Source: Deltaproteobacteria bacterium
GTDB lineage: Bacteria; Myxococcota_A; UBA796; UBA2385
DNA length: 64,000 nucleotides
NCBI GenBank assembly: GCA_018401435.1
Contig: JAGYJW010000005.1
Location: forward strand, 62,001 to 126,000
Direction of reading: 5' to 3'
The position numbers were made by a program, and so were the translations under genes. Below, in pieces: positions 53,805-63,157 of the stretch; within the stretch, counting starts at the first letter, position 1; every line of letters starts with the position of its first letter. Under the pieces are notes generated by a model that worked only from the letters and a program-made list of their open reading frames with translations, was not told the DNA's origin and made no database searches.

Positions 53805-54763
53805 CAGGGGAGAGAGGAGGATCGGGCGGCGGCGACCGCGCAGCAGGGCAGCAGCGCGCAGGGCCCGCAGATGGCGGGTTGCCAGGCCGAACGGCAGCCA
53901 CCGCTGATGCCCAGGTGGGCCAGAGCGAAGTCGTACCTTGCCGGGTCCTGGGGATCCAGAAGGGAGAGCTGGCGGGTCAGCTCCACCGCCGTGCGCCAGG
54001 AGCCATCGCTGCGCCCGGTGAGCCCGAGCAGGCGGGCGATCCGGTGCACATGGGTGTCCAGGGGCACCACCAGCAGGTCGGTGGGCAGGGCCCACAGGCC
54101 GAGGTCCACCCCGGCCGCGCCGGGGCCCGGCCGGCGCACCATCCACCGCAAGAACATGCACCAGCGCTTGCATGCCGACCCACCGCCAGGCAGGGGCAGC
54201 AGGTAGCGCAGGCCCCGGGGCAGGTCGTCGAAACGGGTGGCGGAGACTTCGATCTGGGGCGCGGCCGCCAAGGCGCTGGCCCGCAGGGGCAGCACCACCG
54301 CCCGCAGCACCGACTGCGCCCCCTCGGGCCCATGCTGGCCATCCCAGCCCGCCGCGGCCCGGTCACCCAGGCTGCCACCCGACCTCAGCAGCCCTTGCAA
54401 GGCCAGGGCCAGCAGGGACAGGTCATCCCCGCTCAGCCAGCGGTAGCGCAAGGGCGCCAGGGCCTGCCGATCGCCGGCATCAAAGGCGTCCACCCACGCG
54501 CGGGGCCCGCCTCGCTCGGCCGCCCGGTCCATCAGGGCCCCGATCACCGGGGCGAAGGCCGTCACCCGCCCAAAGGCCAGGGCGCTGGCGAAGACCGCTG
54601 CGATCTCCTGGTCAGCGGGCGCCGTCCACTGGCGCACGAAGTGCAGCGGGTCGCGGGCCAGGCCGGCCTTGGAGAGGGGCGCATCGGCCAGGCGGTCCAG
54701 CTGCTGGCGCAGCAGGTCCCGGCGGGCGGGCGAGAGCGCGGGGGCTTGGACAGAAGCGGACAT
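53804..54763 (-). CDS. TIGR02757/DUF2400 family protein
   Basis: 319 residues from ATG 54763. The N-terminal DPLHFVRQWTAPADQEIAAV block, the central GGSACKRWCMFLRWMVRRPG and DTHVHRIARLLGL, and the C-terminal YDFALAHLGIS identify this family, which has a helix-hairpin-helix DNA-glycosylase-like fold but no established activity. The end (AICGPCALLPCC) contains four cysteines spaced like the Fe-S loop of endonuclease III. It lies between yicC and gmk and overlaps gmk. Confidence 0.9.
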   Translation of the reverse strand: MSASVQAPALSPARRDLLRQQLDRLADAPLSKAGLARDPLHFVRQWTAPADQEIAAVFASALAFGRVTAFAPVIGALMDRAAERGGPRAWVDAFDAGDRQALAPLRYRWLSGDDLSLLALALQGLLRSGGSLGDRAAAGWDGQHGPEGAQSVLRAVVLPLRASALAAAPQIEVSATRFDDLPRGLRYLLPLPGGGSACKRWCMFLRWMVRRPGPGAAGVDLGLWALPTDLLVVPLDTHVHRIARLLGLTGRSDGSWRTAVELTRQLSLLDPQDPARYDFALAHLGISGGCRSAWQPAICGPCALLPCCAVAAARSSSLP

Positions 54764-54792
54764 GGGCCGGCCGGGCGGGGGAGGAGGGGCGC

Positions 54793-55665
54793 CTATTCGA
54801 CGTTGGCCGACTGCTCCTTGATCCTCTCCAGCACGCTCTTCATCTCGACCACACGCGCCGAGATGGGCAGCTCGGCGGCCTTGCTGCCGATGGTGTTGAT
54901 CTCGCGGTTGAGCTCTTGCACCAGGAACTCCAGCTTGCGGCCGACGGGCTCGTCTGCGGTCAGGGCCTCGGAGAACTGGCGACAATGGCTGAGAATCCGC
55001 GCCAGCTCTTCGGCCACATCGGCCTTGTCCGCCAGGATCGCGGCCTCCTGGGCCAGGCGGATGGGGTCGATCTTGTCGCCCAACAGGCGGCCCAGGCGCT
55101 CTTCGAGGCGCTGGCGCAGGCGATCGCCGATGCCGATGCTGGACTGCTGAACCGCGGCCCAGTGGGCCTCGATCTCGTCGAGGTGGTGGCGCAGATCCCG
55201 GCGCAAGGCAGCGCCTTCGCGGGCCCGCATCTCCAGCAGATCCACCAGGGCGGCCTCAATCGCGGTCTCGACCAGGTTCCACTCCGACAGGGCGTCCCCT
55301 TCGGGCTCGGCCGGCGACAGCACGCCGGGCTGCTGCAGGATCAATGCGAGGGGGAGGGGCTCGTCGGGTCGCTGCAGGCGCTTGGCCACATCCTGCATGG
55401 CGCGCAGGTAGCGTTCGGCGAGGATGGCGTCGGCCACCACCGTCTGGCCGCTCTCGATGGCGCTGCGACGCACGAAGAGGTCCAAGCGCCCCCGCTGGAT
55501 GCGGTCCCGCACCACAGAGGTGATGCGCGGCTCCAGCACGAGGTATTCCCGCGGCACCCTCAAGTTGAGGTCGCGGAAGCGGTTGTTGACGCTCTTCATC
55601 TCGACCACGACCGTGACATCGCCGTTGGATGCCTCGCCGCGGCCATAGCCGGTCATCGAGTTCAT
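54793..55665 (-). CDS. yicC: YicC/YloC family endoribonuclease
   Basis: 290 residues, standard length. The invariant N-terminus MNSMTGYGRGEA, the KSVNNRFRDLNLR and the C-terminal GRKLEFLVQELNREINTIGSKA blocks are present. YicC proteins are RNases that help destabilise small RNAs; the exact role in this group is untested. In the operon order yicC - TIGR02757 - gmk, 29 bp separate it from the next gene. A second ATG (M4) is an alternative start. Confidence 0.95.
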   Translation of the reverse strand: MNSMTGYGRGEASNGDVTVVVEMKSVNNRFRDLNLRVPREYLVLEPRITSVVRDRIQRGRLDLFVRRSAIESGQTVVADAILAERYLRAMQDVAKRLQRPDEPLPLALILQQPGVLSPAEPEGDALSEWNLVETAIEAALVDLLEMRAREGAALRRDLRHHLDEIEAHWAAVQQSSIGIGDRLRQRLEERLGRLLGDKIDPIRLAQEAAILADKADVAEELARILSHCRQFSEALTADEPVGRKLEFLVQELNREINTIGSKAAELPISARVVEMKSVLERIKEQSANVE

Positions 55666-55674
55666 GGGGCCCCG

Positions 55675-57279
55675 CTAACCGACCGCCCCGTCCAGGGCCG
55701 CAGGCCGCGCAGCCGCAGCCTGCCGAAGACGCTCCCCAGCCGCGGCCGGCAGGCCCCAGGCCTCCACCAGGCTGAGCCCGGGCTCGACCAGCCAGCGCCG
55801 GGGCACCGGCAAGGCGGCCAGGTCGCGGGGGTAGAGGTCCAGCCGGGCGCCCCGCTCCAGGCGCACCAGTCCGTCGATCTCGGGCGCCTGCACCAGCTCC
55901 AGCACCCGCCGCGCAGGCAGGCCCGCGCCCGGCAGCGGGCGCAGCACCGTCAGGGTGTGGCCGGCAAAGAGCCCGGTGTCGTCCAGCCAGGCACGCACCG
56001 GTCCCTTGCCGCGAAGGCGTTGCACAAGCACCTTCTCATCGAGGAATAGCGCTGGCCGCTTGGGGCGGTGCATGCGCTCGGGCTGGTAGTCCAGCCAGCG
56101 CCGGCGGCCCGTGCCCAGGTCGCGGGCGTCCACATAGGGCACCCGGCCCGGACCCGGTTCGTCGTGCAGCAGGGCGGCCTTGCCCCCATGGGCCCCATGG
56201 GAGACCACGCCGGTGTCCACCTCGCACAAGGAGCCCAAGGGCACAGACGCGGCGTGAATTTGCTCCAGCAGAGCCACATCACCGGGACGCAGCGCCTGGC
56301 CCAAGGGGGCGCCCGGGATGCGCAACAAGGCCGCCGGATCGAGCCCATGGGGCGGCAGCGGTGCCGGTTCCTGGTGGATGCCCAGCACCAGCTCGACCAC
56401 ATCCACCGCGGCCCCCGGGAAGGGGCGCGGGGGGCTCAAGGCCGCGACGCGGTGGGCCTCCAGCCAGCGGCGCCGCAGGGGCGCGCCATAGGGCTGGCAG
56501 AAGAGGCTGCTGGGCAGGACCAGGCCGAGGGCACCCCCCGGGGCCACCTGCTCGACGCAGGCGGCCGCAAAGGGCACCGCGAGGTCAAAGCGGGCCCCCA
56601 ACCAGGGAAAGCGCTGGCGCAAGGCGGCCCGCAGCAGCTTGTCCTGGTGCTCTGGAGAGACAAAGGGCGGATTGCCCACCACCAGGGCGACTGCTGGCGC
56701 GGGAAGCAGGCCGCTGCGTTGCGATAGCCGGGCCCGCGGCGCCGCCACCGCTGCAACGGCCAACGCCACGGGATCGAGGTCGCTGCCTTCAATCTCGGCG
56801 ATACCGGCCTCGTCCATGGCCACCAGGAAGGCCCCCGTGCCACAGGCCGGATCCCGCCCCCGCGACAGGGGGATCCGGGCGGCCTGCACGGCCTTGGCCA
56901 CCACCGAACGCGCCAGGTCGGGGGCGCTGTCCCAGGCGCCGCGGCCCTTGCGCCCCCGCGCGTCGGCCAGGGGCAGGGGCGCGCCTTGGGGCACACGGGC
57001 CACCGCCCGGGGGTGATCGACGGGGAGCAGGCCCAAAGCGGCGCTCAACCCGAGGTCCCGGGGCGCGGGGCTCAAGCGGCAGCGGGCCAGGCGCCCCGCA
57101 ATCTCCACCACCGCCCAGGCGTCGCCCCCGGCATCCCGGGTGGCCTCTGCCGCCGCCCCACAGGCAACGACCGCGTCCCCGGTCAAGGAGGCGCGGTCGA
57201 GCCAGGCATGGAGCGCAGCACCGGCGGTGCCACGCGAGCGGGCGGAGCTCAGAGCCCCGTCACCACGCCCGAGGGCCAA
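55675..57279 (-). CDS. Solitary N6-adenine DNA methyltransferase, Eco57I/TaqI-like
   Basis: About 534 residues from a TTG at 57279 that overlaps the end of the upstream lipoprotein gene; the start is uncertain. Motif I is visible as DPACGTGAFL (about residue 142-151) and motif IV, the catalytic NPPF, in LVVGNPPFVSPEHQ. The C-terminal half contains GSLCEVDTGVVSH and a target-recognition-like region. No endonuclease gene is next to it and no nuclease domain is visible, so it is an orphan methyltransferase or the modification half of a dispersed system. The N-terminal 130 residues are unlike the family. Confidence 0.8.
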   Translation of the reverse strand: MALGRGDGALSSARSRGTAGAALHAWLDRASLTGDAVVACGAAAEATRDAGGDAWAVVEIAGRLARCRLSPAPRDLGLSAALGLLPVDHPRAVARVPQGAPLPLADARGRKGRGAWDSAPDLARSVVAKAVQAARIPLSRGRDPACGTGAFLVAMDEAGIAEIEGSDLDPVALAVAAVAAPRARLSQRSGLLPAPAVALVVGNPPFVSPEHQDKLLRAALRQRFPWLGARFDLAVPFAAACVEQVAPGGALGLVLPSSLFCQPYGAPLRRRWLEAHRVAALSPPRPFPGAAVDVVELVLGIHQEPAPLPPHGLDPAALLRIPGAPLGQALRPGDVALLEQIHAASVPLGSLCEVDTGVVSHGAHGGKAALLHDEPGPGRVPYVDARDLGTGRRRWLDYQPERMHRPKRPALFLDEKVLVQRLRGKGPVRAWLDDTGLFAGHTLTVLRPLPGAGLPARRVLELVQAPEIDGLVRLERGARLDLYPRDLAALPVPRRWLVEPGLSLVEAWGLPAAAGERLRQAAAARPAALDGAVG

Positions 57280-58175
57280 GCGATGCTGGCGAAGGGCTTG
57301 TAGCTGTCTTCATCCGACCAGGAGTAGGTCTTGGTGCCGGACCAGGTCAGGGCGCCACCGATGTAGATATTCATGGTCACCACGTTGCTGGACGGCGAGT
57401 CGCCGGTCGAGCCCGAGTAGTCATGGACATAGGCGGTGAAGGTGCCGGCCTCGGGGGCCTGGATGTTGATATTCTCCGGGCCGGTGCCGGGGATATCGTC
57501 CAGGTCGAGGGAGGGGTCGTCGGCCGCGCTGCCCCAGGTGCCCCAGTCCAGGGTGCCGAAGCCATAGTCCACGCAGTTGGCGTAGTAGCAGTCGTTGTTG
57601 GACACCAGGGAGCCGCCGGGACGGACCAGGTGCAAGTCCATGTCATCGTCGCTGTACTGCCAGTAGATCTCGATCCAGAGGTTCTCGACCGGGATGGCGG
57701 TGAGCGTGGTCTCGCAGGGCTCCGAGGTGCGGCCGTCCGAGGTGACCACGATCAGGCGGCCCACATAGGAGCCGGCGAGGTCGGTGACGAAGCCGGTGCG
57801 GTTGGCGCTGCTGCCGCCGGGCATGTTGACCGAAGACCCGGTGGGCTTGCTGACGAGGCTCCAGCGGTATTCGACGATGGGTTCGCCATCGGGATCGTAG
57901 GAGTCGCCACCCTGCCAGGTGGCGGATTCGGTGATCGGCCGCACGCTGGCGGGGCTCACGCTGCAGATGGCCACCGGTTCGCCGGTGTTGACGGTGGTAT
58001 CGCCGCCATCGTCGGGGGTGGCGGAGTCCTCGGGGTCCGAGGAGTCGGTGATCCAGCCGGGACCGCTGTCCACGCCCTCGTCGGGGGCGTCTTCGTCCCC
58101 CTTGTCGGCGGTCAGATCGTAGTCGGTATTGCAACCGACCACGGCGAGCAGGAGGACGAGCGCAGAGCGACGCAT
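57249..58175 (-). CDS. Hypothetical lipoprotein with Ig-like and pre-peptidase-like region
   Basis: 308 residues from ATG 58175. Lipoprotein signal (LVLLLAVVGC), an acidic linker of about 50 residues, a PKD/Ig-like domain (YDPDGEPIVEYRWSLVSKPT) and a C-terminal domain with IEIYWQYSDDDMDLHLVRPG and GTFTAYVHDYSGS, as in secreted proteins with a YfaP/pre-peptidase-like beta sandwich. Several cysteines. Function unknown. A weak -24/-12 match lies just upstream. Confidence 0.8.
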   Translation of the reverse strand: MRRSALVLLLAVVGCNTDYDLTADKGDEDAPDEGVDSGPGWITDSSDPEDSATPDDGGDTTVNTGEPVAICSVSPASVRPITESATWQGGDSYDPDGEPIVEYRWSLVSKPTGSSVNMPGGSSANRTGFVTDLAGSYVGRLIVVTSDGRTSEPCETTLTAIPVENLWIEIYWQYSDDDMDLHLVRPGGSLVSNNDCYYANCVDYGFGTLDWGTWGSAADDPSLDLDDIPGTGPENINIQAPEAGTFTAYVHDYSGSTGDSPSSNVVTMNIYIGGALTWSGTKTYSWSDEDSYKPFASIAWPSGVVTGL

Positions 58176-58206
58176 GAGGGCTCCAAGTGGCAATCGAGTG
58201 GCCGCA

Positions 58207-59319
58207 CTATGTACGGGTTTTGGCCGAGCCGCAAGCCGCAGCCGCAAGGCAGGCGCGCCACTCGAGGTCCAGACCCCTAACCTGCGCGGCAAGGGTGAAC
58301 TGGCGCTGGCGGAGCCTCTCGGGGCCACGTTCCCCGCGAATCCGCCTCTGATGCGGATCTTCGGCCTCTTGCAGGCTGGTTGCGAGGGCGGCGGGATCGC
58401 CGGGATCGCAGAGCCAGCCCACCTCGGCATCCACCAGCTCGGGGATGCCGGAGACGGGCGTGGTGAGCACCGGCCGGCCCGCTGCCAGCGCCTCCATGAT
58501 CACCAGCGGCACACCATCCTGATCCCCATCGGGCCCCACCCGGCAAGGCAGGACCAGCAGGTTGGCGCGGGTCAGCTCCGCCCGCAGCGCGCCCCGGCCC
58601 AGCAGGCCCAGGGGGCGCAGCCCGGGCCCAGCTGGGACCATCCGATCGGTGATCAGGGTCAGGTCACCGGCACCCTGGCGCATCGCCCAGGCCGCCAGCA
58701 GGTCGTCCAGGCCCTTCTTGGGCTGGTCGCGGCCCACGAAGAGGGCGCGCAGCGGCCCCGGAGGCGGCGGCGGCAGCCTGGCCCAGGCGGCGAGATCGGG
58801 CCCGCAGCGCAGCAGGCCAGCGTCGATGCCCTGCTCGGCCAGGCGCTGCTGGTGGAAGCGGGCCACCGTCAGCACGGAGTCGGCCTCCCCCAGCACCTGC
58901 CGCAGCGAAGGCCGGGGCACGAAGAGATCGACGGCGTGCACCATCACCCCATAGGGCAGGCCCAGGTCCTGCTTCAGCGCCCAGGCCAGCTCGGCGGCCT
59001 CCCCCGCAAAGTGCACGTGCACGCGATCAAAGCCGCGGGCCAGGTGTCTCAAGGGCCCCAGCCGCGCCGCATCCTTGGGCCGCTGCCAGGCCGCCACCTG
59101 CCGCTGGGCGGCGCTGAAGGGCACGAGGCCGCGCAGGCTGCGGCGGGGGATGTCATGAACCGGCACCTGGGGCAGCTCCTCGGCAAGCCGGCCGTCGGGC
59201 CGCTGCCCCAGGCGCGCGATCTGCACCTCATGGCCCAGGGCCGCCATCCCCGCGATCTCCTGGTGGATGAAGGTCTCGGTGAGGGTGGGGTAGTAGCGCA
59301 GCAGGTAGAGCACCTTCAT
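58207..59319 (-). CDS. Glycosyltransferase family 4
   Basis: 370 residues from ATG 59319, which overlaps the stop of the upstream gene (ATGA). GT4 fold: MKVLYLLRYYPTLTETFIHQ acceptor side, VHVHFAGEAAELAWAL, then LRALFVGRDQPKKGLDDLLA and the donor block GVPLVIMEALAAGRPVLTTP with the E-x7-E pair. It is last in the glycan operon. Confidence 0.92.
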   Translation of the reverse strand: MKVLYLLRYYPTLTETFIHQEIAGMAALGHEVQIARLGQRPDGRLAEELPQVPVHDIPRRSLRGLVPFSAAQRQVAAWQRPKDAARLGPLRHLARGFDRVHVHFAGEAAELAWALKQDLGLPYGVMVHAVDLFVPRPSLRQVLGEADSVLTVARFHQQRLAEQGIDAGLLRCGPDLAAWARLPPPPPGPLRALFVGRDQPKKGLDDLLAAWAMRQGAGDLTLITDRMVPAGPGLRPLGLLGRGALRAELTRANLLVLPCRVGPDGDQDGVPLVIMEALAAGRPVLTTPVSGIPELVDAEVGWLCDPGDPAALATSLQEAEDPHQRRIRGERGPERLRQRQFTLAAQVRGLDLEWRACLAAAACGSAKTRT

Positions 59320-60393
59320 GGACGGGGTCCTGCGCGCTGCAGCCAGGGCTCCAGCTCGGCCGCCCGCTGGTCCCAGCTGCGGCAGAAGGGGGACTGGGCC
59401 GGCGCTGCCATCGCAGCCCCCACCGCTTCCGCCAGGCTGCCCGCCCGGCCGGGCCGGTACCCGAACAGCCGGCGCCCGGCCAGGTCGGCGATCTCGTGGA
59501 TGGCCGGCAGGTCGGGGCCACGATGGGGCGCCGCTGGCCAGGGCGTCCCAGAGCTTCAGCGGCGAGGTCAGGGCCCGGCCAAAGAGGTTGTCTTGCAAGG
59601 GCACCAGCAGCACCTGGGCCCGCGCCAGCAGGGGGCGCCCACCGCGACCGGAGCCACCGGGGGCAGCAGCCGGACCGCTGCCGCCGGGGGGCGCGCCGCC
59701 CGCTCTTCCGCGCTGCCGCCCACCCAGACCAGGGGCAGGGGCAGGTCGCGCGCCTCATCGAAAATTAGGTCTACGCCTTTATAGTCACGCAGGCTGCCCA
59801 CGCAGAGCAGGCCAAGATCCCGCACCGAATCGGGCAGGGGACGCACCGCGGTGGCGTTGTGCAGCACGCCGGCCTGCGCGGGCACGGCGTGGCCGGCCGC
59901 CCGCCAGGCCGCGAGGGTGCCCCGCAATTGGCCACCAGCACCGCTGCCGCAGCCAGGGCGCGGGACTCGTCCCGGGCCGGCGCTGGATCGCGCCTCGGCC
60001 TCCACCGCCAGGGCCGAGTCCAGCCCGTGGCTCTCCAGCAGCACCCCCGTGGCGCCCCGCCCCCAGCTGGCCCAGGGCCTGCAGCAGGCGGCGCTGGTCC
60101 CGCACCAGCAGCAGGCCGGGCGGCCCGGCCCACCAGGCCGAGAGCTGCCGCCGAAACCACCGGCCGGCCAGGCCCGAGTGCGCCCAGGGGCTGATCCGCA
60201 GGTCGAGGTTGGGCAAGGCGTCCAGACCGAAGTCCGCGAGCACGCGGGCCGGGGTCGCTGGCGCGGGCCCCCGGTCGGCCAGCAGGGTGACCTGGTGCCC
60301 CCGGGCGGCCAGGGCGTGGCAGCTGTGCAGCACCTGCACCGCCTGGGCACGGCAACCCGGCAAGCGCGGCCGGTAGAGGTGGAGCAGGCGCAT
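59316..60393 (-). CDS. Glycosyltransferase, frameshifted in C runs
   Basis: From ATG 60393 (TGATG overlap with the upstream gene) to TGA 59316. N-terminal: MRLLHLYRPRLPGCRAQAVQ, then the frame shifts near 60050; ESHGLDSALAVEAEA and GLLCVGSLRDYKGVDLIFDE are in a second frame. LVPLQDNLFGRALTSPLKLW and DALASGAP are in a third, then LPAIHEIADLAGRRLFGYRP in the second again. Two of the shifts are a missing C in GCGCCCCATC and in GGCCCCGAC (59518-59545), giving PIVAPDLPAIHE when restored. Intact it would be a GT4-type enzyme of about 360 residues. Confidence 0.75.
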
Positions 60394-61407
60394 CAGCGCG
60401 CTCCTCCGGCGAGGGCCGCGACAAAGGCGGCCGGGCCGTGGTGGGCAGACACCCAGTCCCGGGCGCGGGCGCCGGCTTCGGGATCGCGCAGCAGCGCTTG
60501 TAGGGGGCCGAGATCCCCGGCCAACCCATCGTCGAAGACAAGCCCCGGACCGACGGCTTCGGGGATGCCCCCCACGCGGCTGCCCACGACCGGCGTGCCC
60601 CGGGCCGCAGCCTCCAGCAGCACCAGGCCCAGGCCCTCGGCGCCGCGACCGCGCCCATCGGGCTGCGACAGGAGCAGCGCCGCGCGGCCCGGCCCAAGGC
60701 GTCCAGGGCCTGGGCCCGGGGCAAGGCGCCCAGCCAGCGCACGCCAGGGCCCCGGGCCTGCAGCCGCTCCGCCTCGGGGCCCGCGCCCACCACGATCAGG
60801 GGCTCGCCCAGCCGGGCCGCCAGCCGCCGGGCCGCATCCACCCCCTTCAGCGGGGTGAGCCGGGCCACGCAGACCAGTCCAACTCGTTGAGAATGAGCGA
60901 TTGGCGCACATTTCGGAAGCGAAAGCGGCATCGGGGTCACGGCCACGCCCCCCGCGCCCAGGCCCAGCCTTTGCAGCTCGGCGGCCAGGAAATGCGAGAC
61001 CGGCCGCCAGCAGACCAGGGGGTCCAGCGCCGACAAGGCCGGCGGCGCCTGGTCCAGGGCGGAGATCTCGCTGCCATGGACCGCCACCTCCACCGACAGA
61101 CCCCGGGCCCGGGCCAGCGGCGCGATGCGGGTGGCCACGGGCCAGGTCGCGCAGAGCAGGCGGGTGCCGGGGAGAGGTGCCGACGGGCCGGGCCCAGCAG
61201 CCACAAGGCTTGAAAACGCGCCCAGCTGCGCCCCCACACCCGTTGCACCCGGTAGGGTCGGCTGGCGTCCCAGGCCCGGCTGTCCCCGCGCCGCCGCGCC
61301 AGCACGGTCACCGGCGCGCCGGTCTCCGCCAAGGCGGTCGCCGCGTCGTCCACCCAGGACGCCACCCCGCCCGTCACCGTCGGCGGCAGATCCTGGCTGA
61401 GGATCAA
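60393..61407 (-). CDS. Glycosyltransferase family 4, frameshifted
   Basis: The start is a TTG at 61407 overlapping the previous stop (TTGA), giving LILSQDLPPTVTGGVASWVD, a typical GT4 beginning with the glycine loop. One base is missing near 61190 (C run) and another near 60690, after which AEGLGLVLLEAAARGTPVVG (the donor-binding E-x7-E block) is in frame. Reconstructed length about 338 residues. Also present: VEVAVHGSEISALDQ and GLVCVARLTPLKGVDAARRL. It ends at 60393 on the start codon of the next gene. Confidence 0.75.
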
Positions 61408-62276
61408 CCAGCCCAGGGCGCCCCCCTCAGCCGGTCCAGGACCAGCGCGGGCGTGAGGGCCTCCATGCAGTGGTGGTCGCCCATGGGGCAGCGGGGGCTG
61501 CCATGGCGGCTGCAGGGGCGACAGGGCAGGTCCAGCTCGACGACCGCGCCGGCGTGGCACCAGAAGCCATCGGCCGAGGTGGTCGGCCCGAAGAGCCCGA
61601 GCACCGGGATGCCCGCCGCCGCGCAGAGGTGCAGCAGGCCGGTGTCGCCGCCGATGGCCAGCCGACCCCGTCCCAAGGCGGCCAGGGTGGCGTCAAAGCC
61701 CGCTTCGGCGATGGCCTCGGCACCTGGACCGATCCCCTCGGCGATCTGGCCCACCAGCACTTCATCTTCGGGGCCTCCCAGCACCAGGATCGGGCCCGGT
61801 AGCGCCCGCCCCAAGGCGATGAAGGAGGCCGCCGGCCAGCGCTTGGTGGCCCAGGCCGCCCCCGGCAGCAGCAAGGTGGCGTCGCGGGGGCCCTCCACGT
61901 GAATCCAGGGGGCGGGCGCCACAGGAACCCCCGCCGCCTGGGCGTAGCGCGCCACCACCTTGGCGGGCGGCGCCCCCACCTTGAACCAGACCCGCAGGCG
62001 CCGCCGCAGATCGGCGCGCTGCACATGGGAGACAGACGCGCCATGGCCCAAGCTGAGCCAGCGCCCGCGCAGATCCCCCTGCAGATCGACCACGCGGTCC
62101 ACTGGCGGCACCGCGTCCCGGCCCAGCACCAGCACCCGCTCCACGCCCGGCAGACGGGCGGCAACCGGGGCCCAGGCCGCCTTGGTCAAGAAGAGCACCG
62201 GCGCCAGCGCCCCGGTCACGGCCCCCGCCAGCACCACATCCCCCAAGGAGGAGCAGCGGATGACCAGGGTGCTCAC
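61404..62276 (-). CDS. Glycosyltransferase family 9 (heptosyltransferase-like)
   Basis: 290 residues from a GTG at 62276 in GTGA overlap with the previous gene. Rossmann start STLVIRCSSLGDVVLAGAVT; C-terminal donor site AIGGDTGLLHLCAAAGIPVLGLFGPT, the hallmark of ADP-heptose:LPS heptosyltransferases. A cluster of cysteines (RPCSRHGSPRCPMGDHHC) near the end is shared by this family. Confidence 0.92.
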   Translation of the reverse strand: MSTLVIRCSSLGDVVLAGAVTGALAPVLFLTKAAWAPVAARLPGVERVLVLGRDAVPPVDRVVDLQGDLRGRWLSLGHGASVSHVQRADLRRRLRVWFKVGAPPAKVVARYAQAAGVPVAPAPWIHVEGPRDATLLLPGAAWATKRWPAASFIALGRALPGPILVLGGPEDEVLVGQIAEGIGPGAEAIAEAGFDATLAALGRGRLAIGGDTGLLHLCAAAGIPVLGLFGPTTSADGFWCHAGAVVELDLPCRPCSRHGSPRCPMGDHHCMEALTPALVLDRLRGAPWAG

Positions 62277-63148
62277 GTCCAGCGCTCCAGCAAGGGGCCC
62301 AGCAGCGTCGCCACCGGCAGGTCCAGGCAAGGCAGGCCGCCCACCCGGCAGCGCTTCTTGTAGCAGGGCTGGCAGGGCAGGGCAGGGTCCAGGGTCCAGA
62401 CGGTGGCGCCGGGCGGCGCCGTGCGGGCGGCGCTGGTGGACCCACAGACCACCTGCACCGCGGCGGGATCCAGCCCAGCGCCGCGCCGGGCGGCCACGGC
62501 GAGGTGGCTCAGCCCGCTGTCATTGCCCACCACCGCCTGGGCCCGGCAGGCGACGGCGGCGAAGGCGCCCAAGGGCAGCGCCGGCAAGCAGGCGTGCTGC
62601 CCTGCGATCCGCGCCAACGCTTCATCTTCGCCGGGTCCAGCCGCAAAGACCACGGCCTGCCCCGCAGCGGTCAAGGCGTCGGCCAGGGGCCGATGGCCGG
62701 GCCACGAGACGGTGGCGCCGCTGGCCGAGAGGGGCAGCAGCAGCACGAAGCGGTGGGGCAGCGCGGGCAGGCTGGCGGCCTGCGGCGGCAAGGCCGGCAA
62801 GCCTGAGACGGCCACCCCCACCAGGCCCGCGATGGCCGCGTACTCGTCCAGACGGTGACCCGCCTGGGGGCGCAAGGCCCGGCTGAGCAGGGGGCCTCGG
62901 AGATCCCAGGCCAGACCCACCCGCTCGGGGATGTGCCGGGCTTGCCAGGCCGCCCGAAAGGCCGGCTTGAAGAGCACCGCTCTTGCCGGTTCGGGCACCG
63001 GGGCCCAGGGCAGGTGGCCGTAGAGGTCTGCGCACCACCGGGGGCCCACCACCCGGCACGGGCCGGCGCGGGCCAGGGCGCCCAGGGCCGGCAAGGCCAG
63101 GACGCCATCCCCAAGGTGGTCGGGTGCGCGGATGAGGGTGCCCTTCAC
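62273..63148 (-). CDS. Glycosyltransferase family 9 (heptosyltransferase II-like)
   Basis: 291 residues. TLIRAPDHLGDGVLALPAL at the start, then AQAVVGNDSGLSHLAVAARR and VQVVCGSTSAART carry the donor-binding and acid/base features of heptosyltransferase II. The C-terminus has CQPCYKKRC, the cysteine pattern of the family. It starts nine bases after the PilT-like gene, so the pseudo-ATPase and the glycan genes are one transcript. Confidence 0.92.
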   Translation of the reverse strand: MKGTLIRAPDHLGDGVLALPALGALARAGPCRVVGPRWCADLYGHLPWAPVPEPARAVLFKPAFRAAWQARHIPERVGLAWDLRGPLLSRALRPQAGHRLDEYAAIAGLVGVAVSGLPALPPQAASLPALPHRFVLLLPLSASGATVSWPGHRPLADALTAAGQAVVFAAGPGEDEALARIAGQHACLPALPLGAFAAVACRAQAVVGNDSGLSHLAVAARRGAGLDPAAVQVVCGSTSAARTAPPGATVWTLDPALPCQPCYKKRCRVGGLPCLDLPVATLLGPLLERWT

Positions 63149-63157
63149 CCCCCCCAG

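Noticed and set aside
55675-57279. Complete restriction-modification or BREX-type defence locus around the methyltransferase
   Set aside because: Neighbours are yicC, gmk and a lipoprotein; no nuclease, helicase or specificity gene is present.
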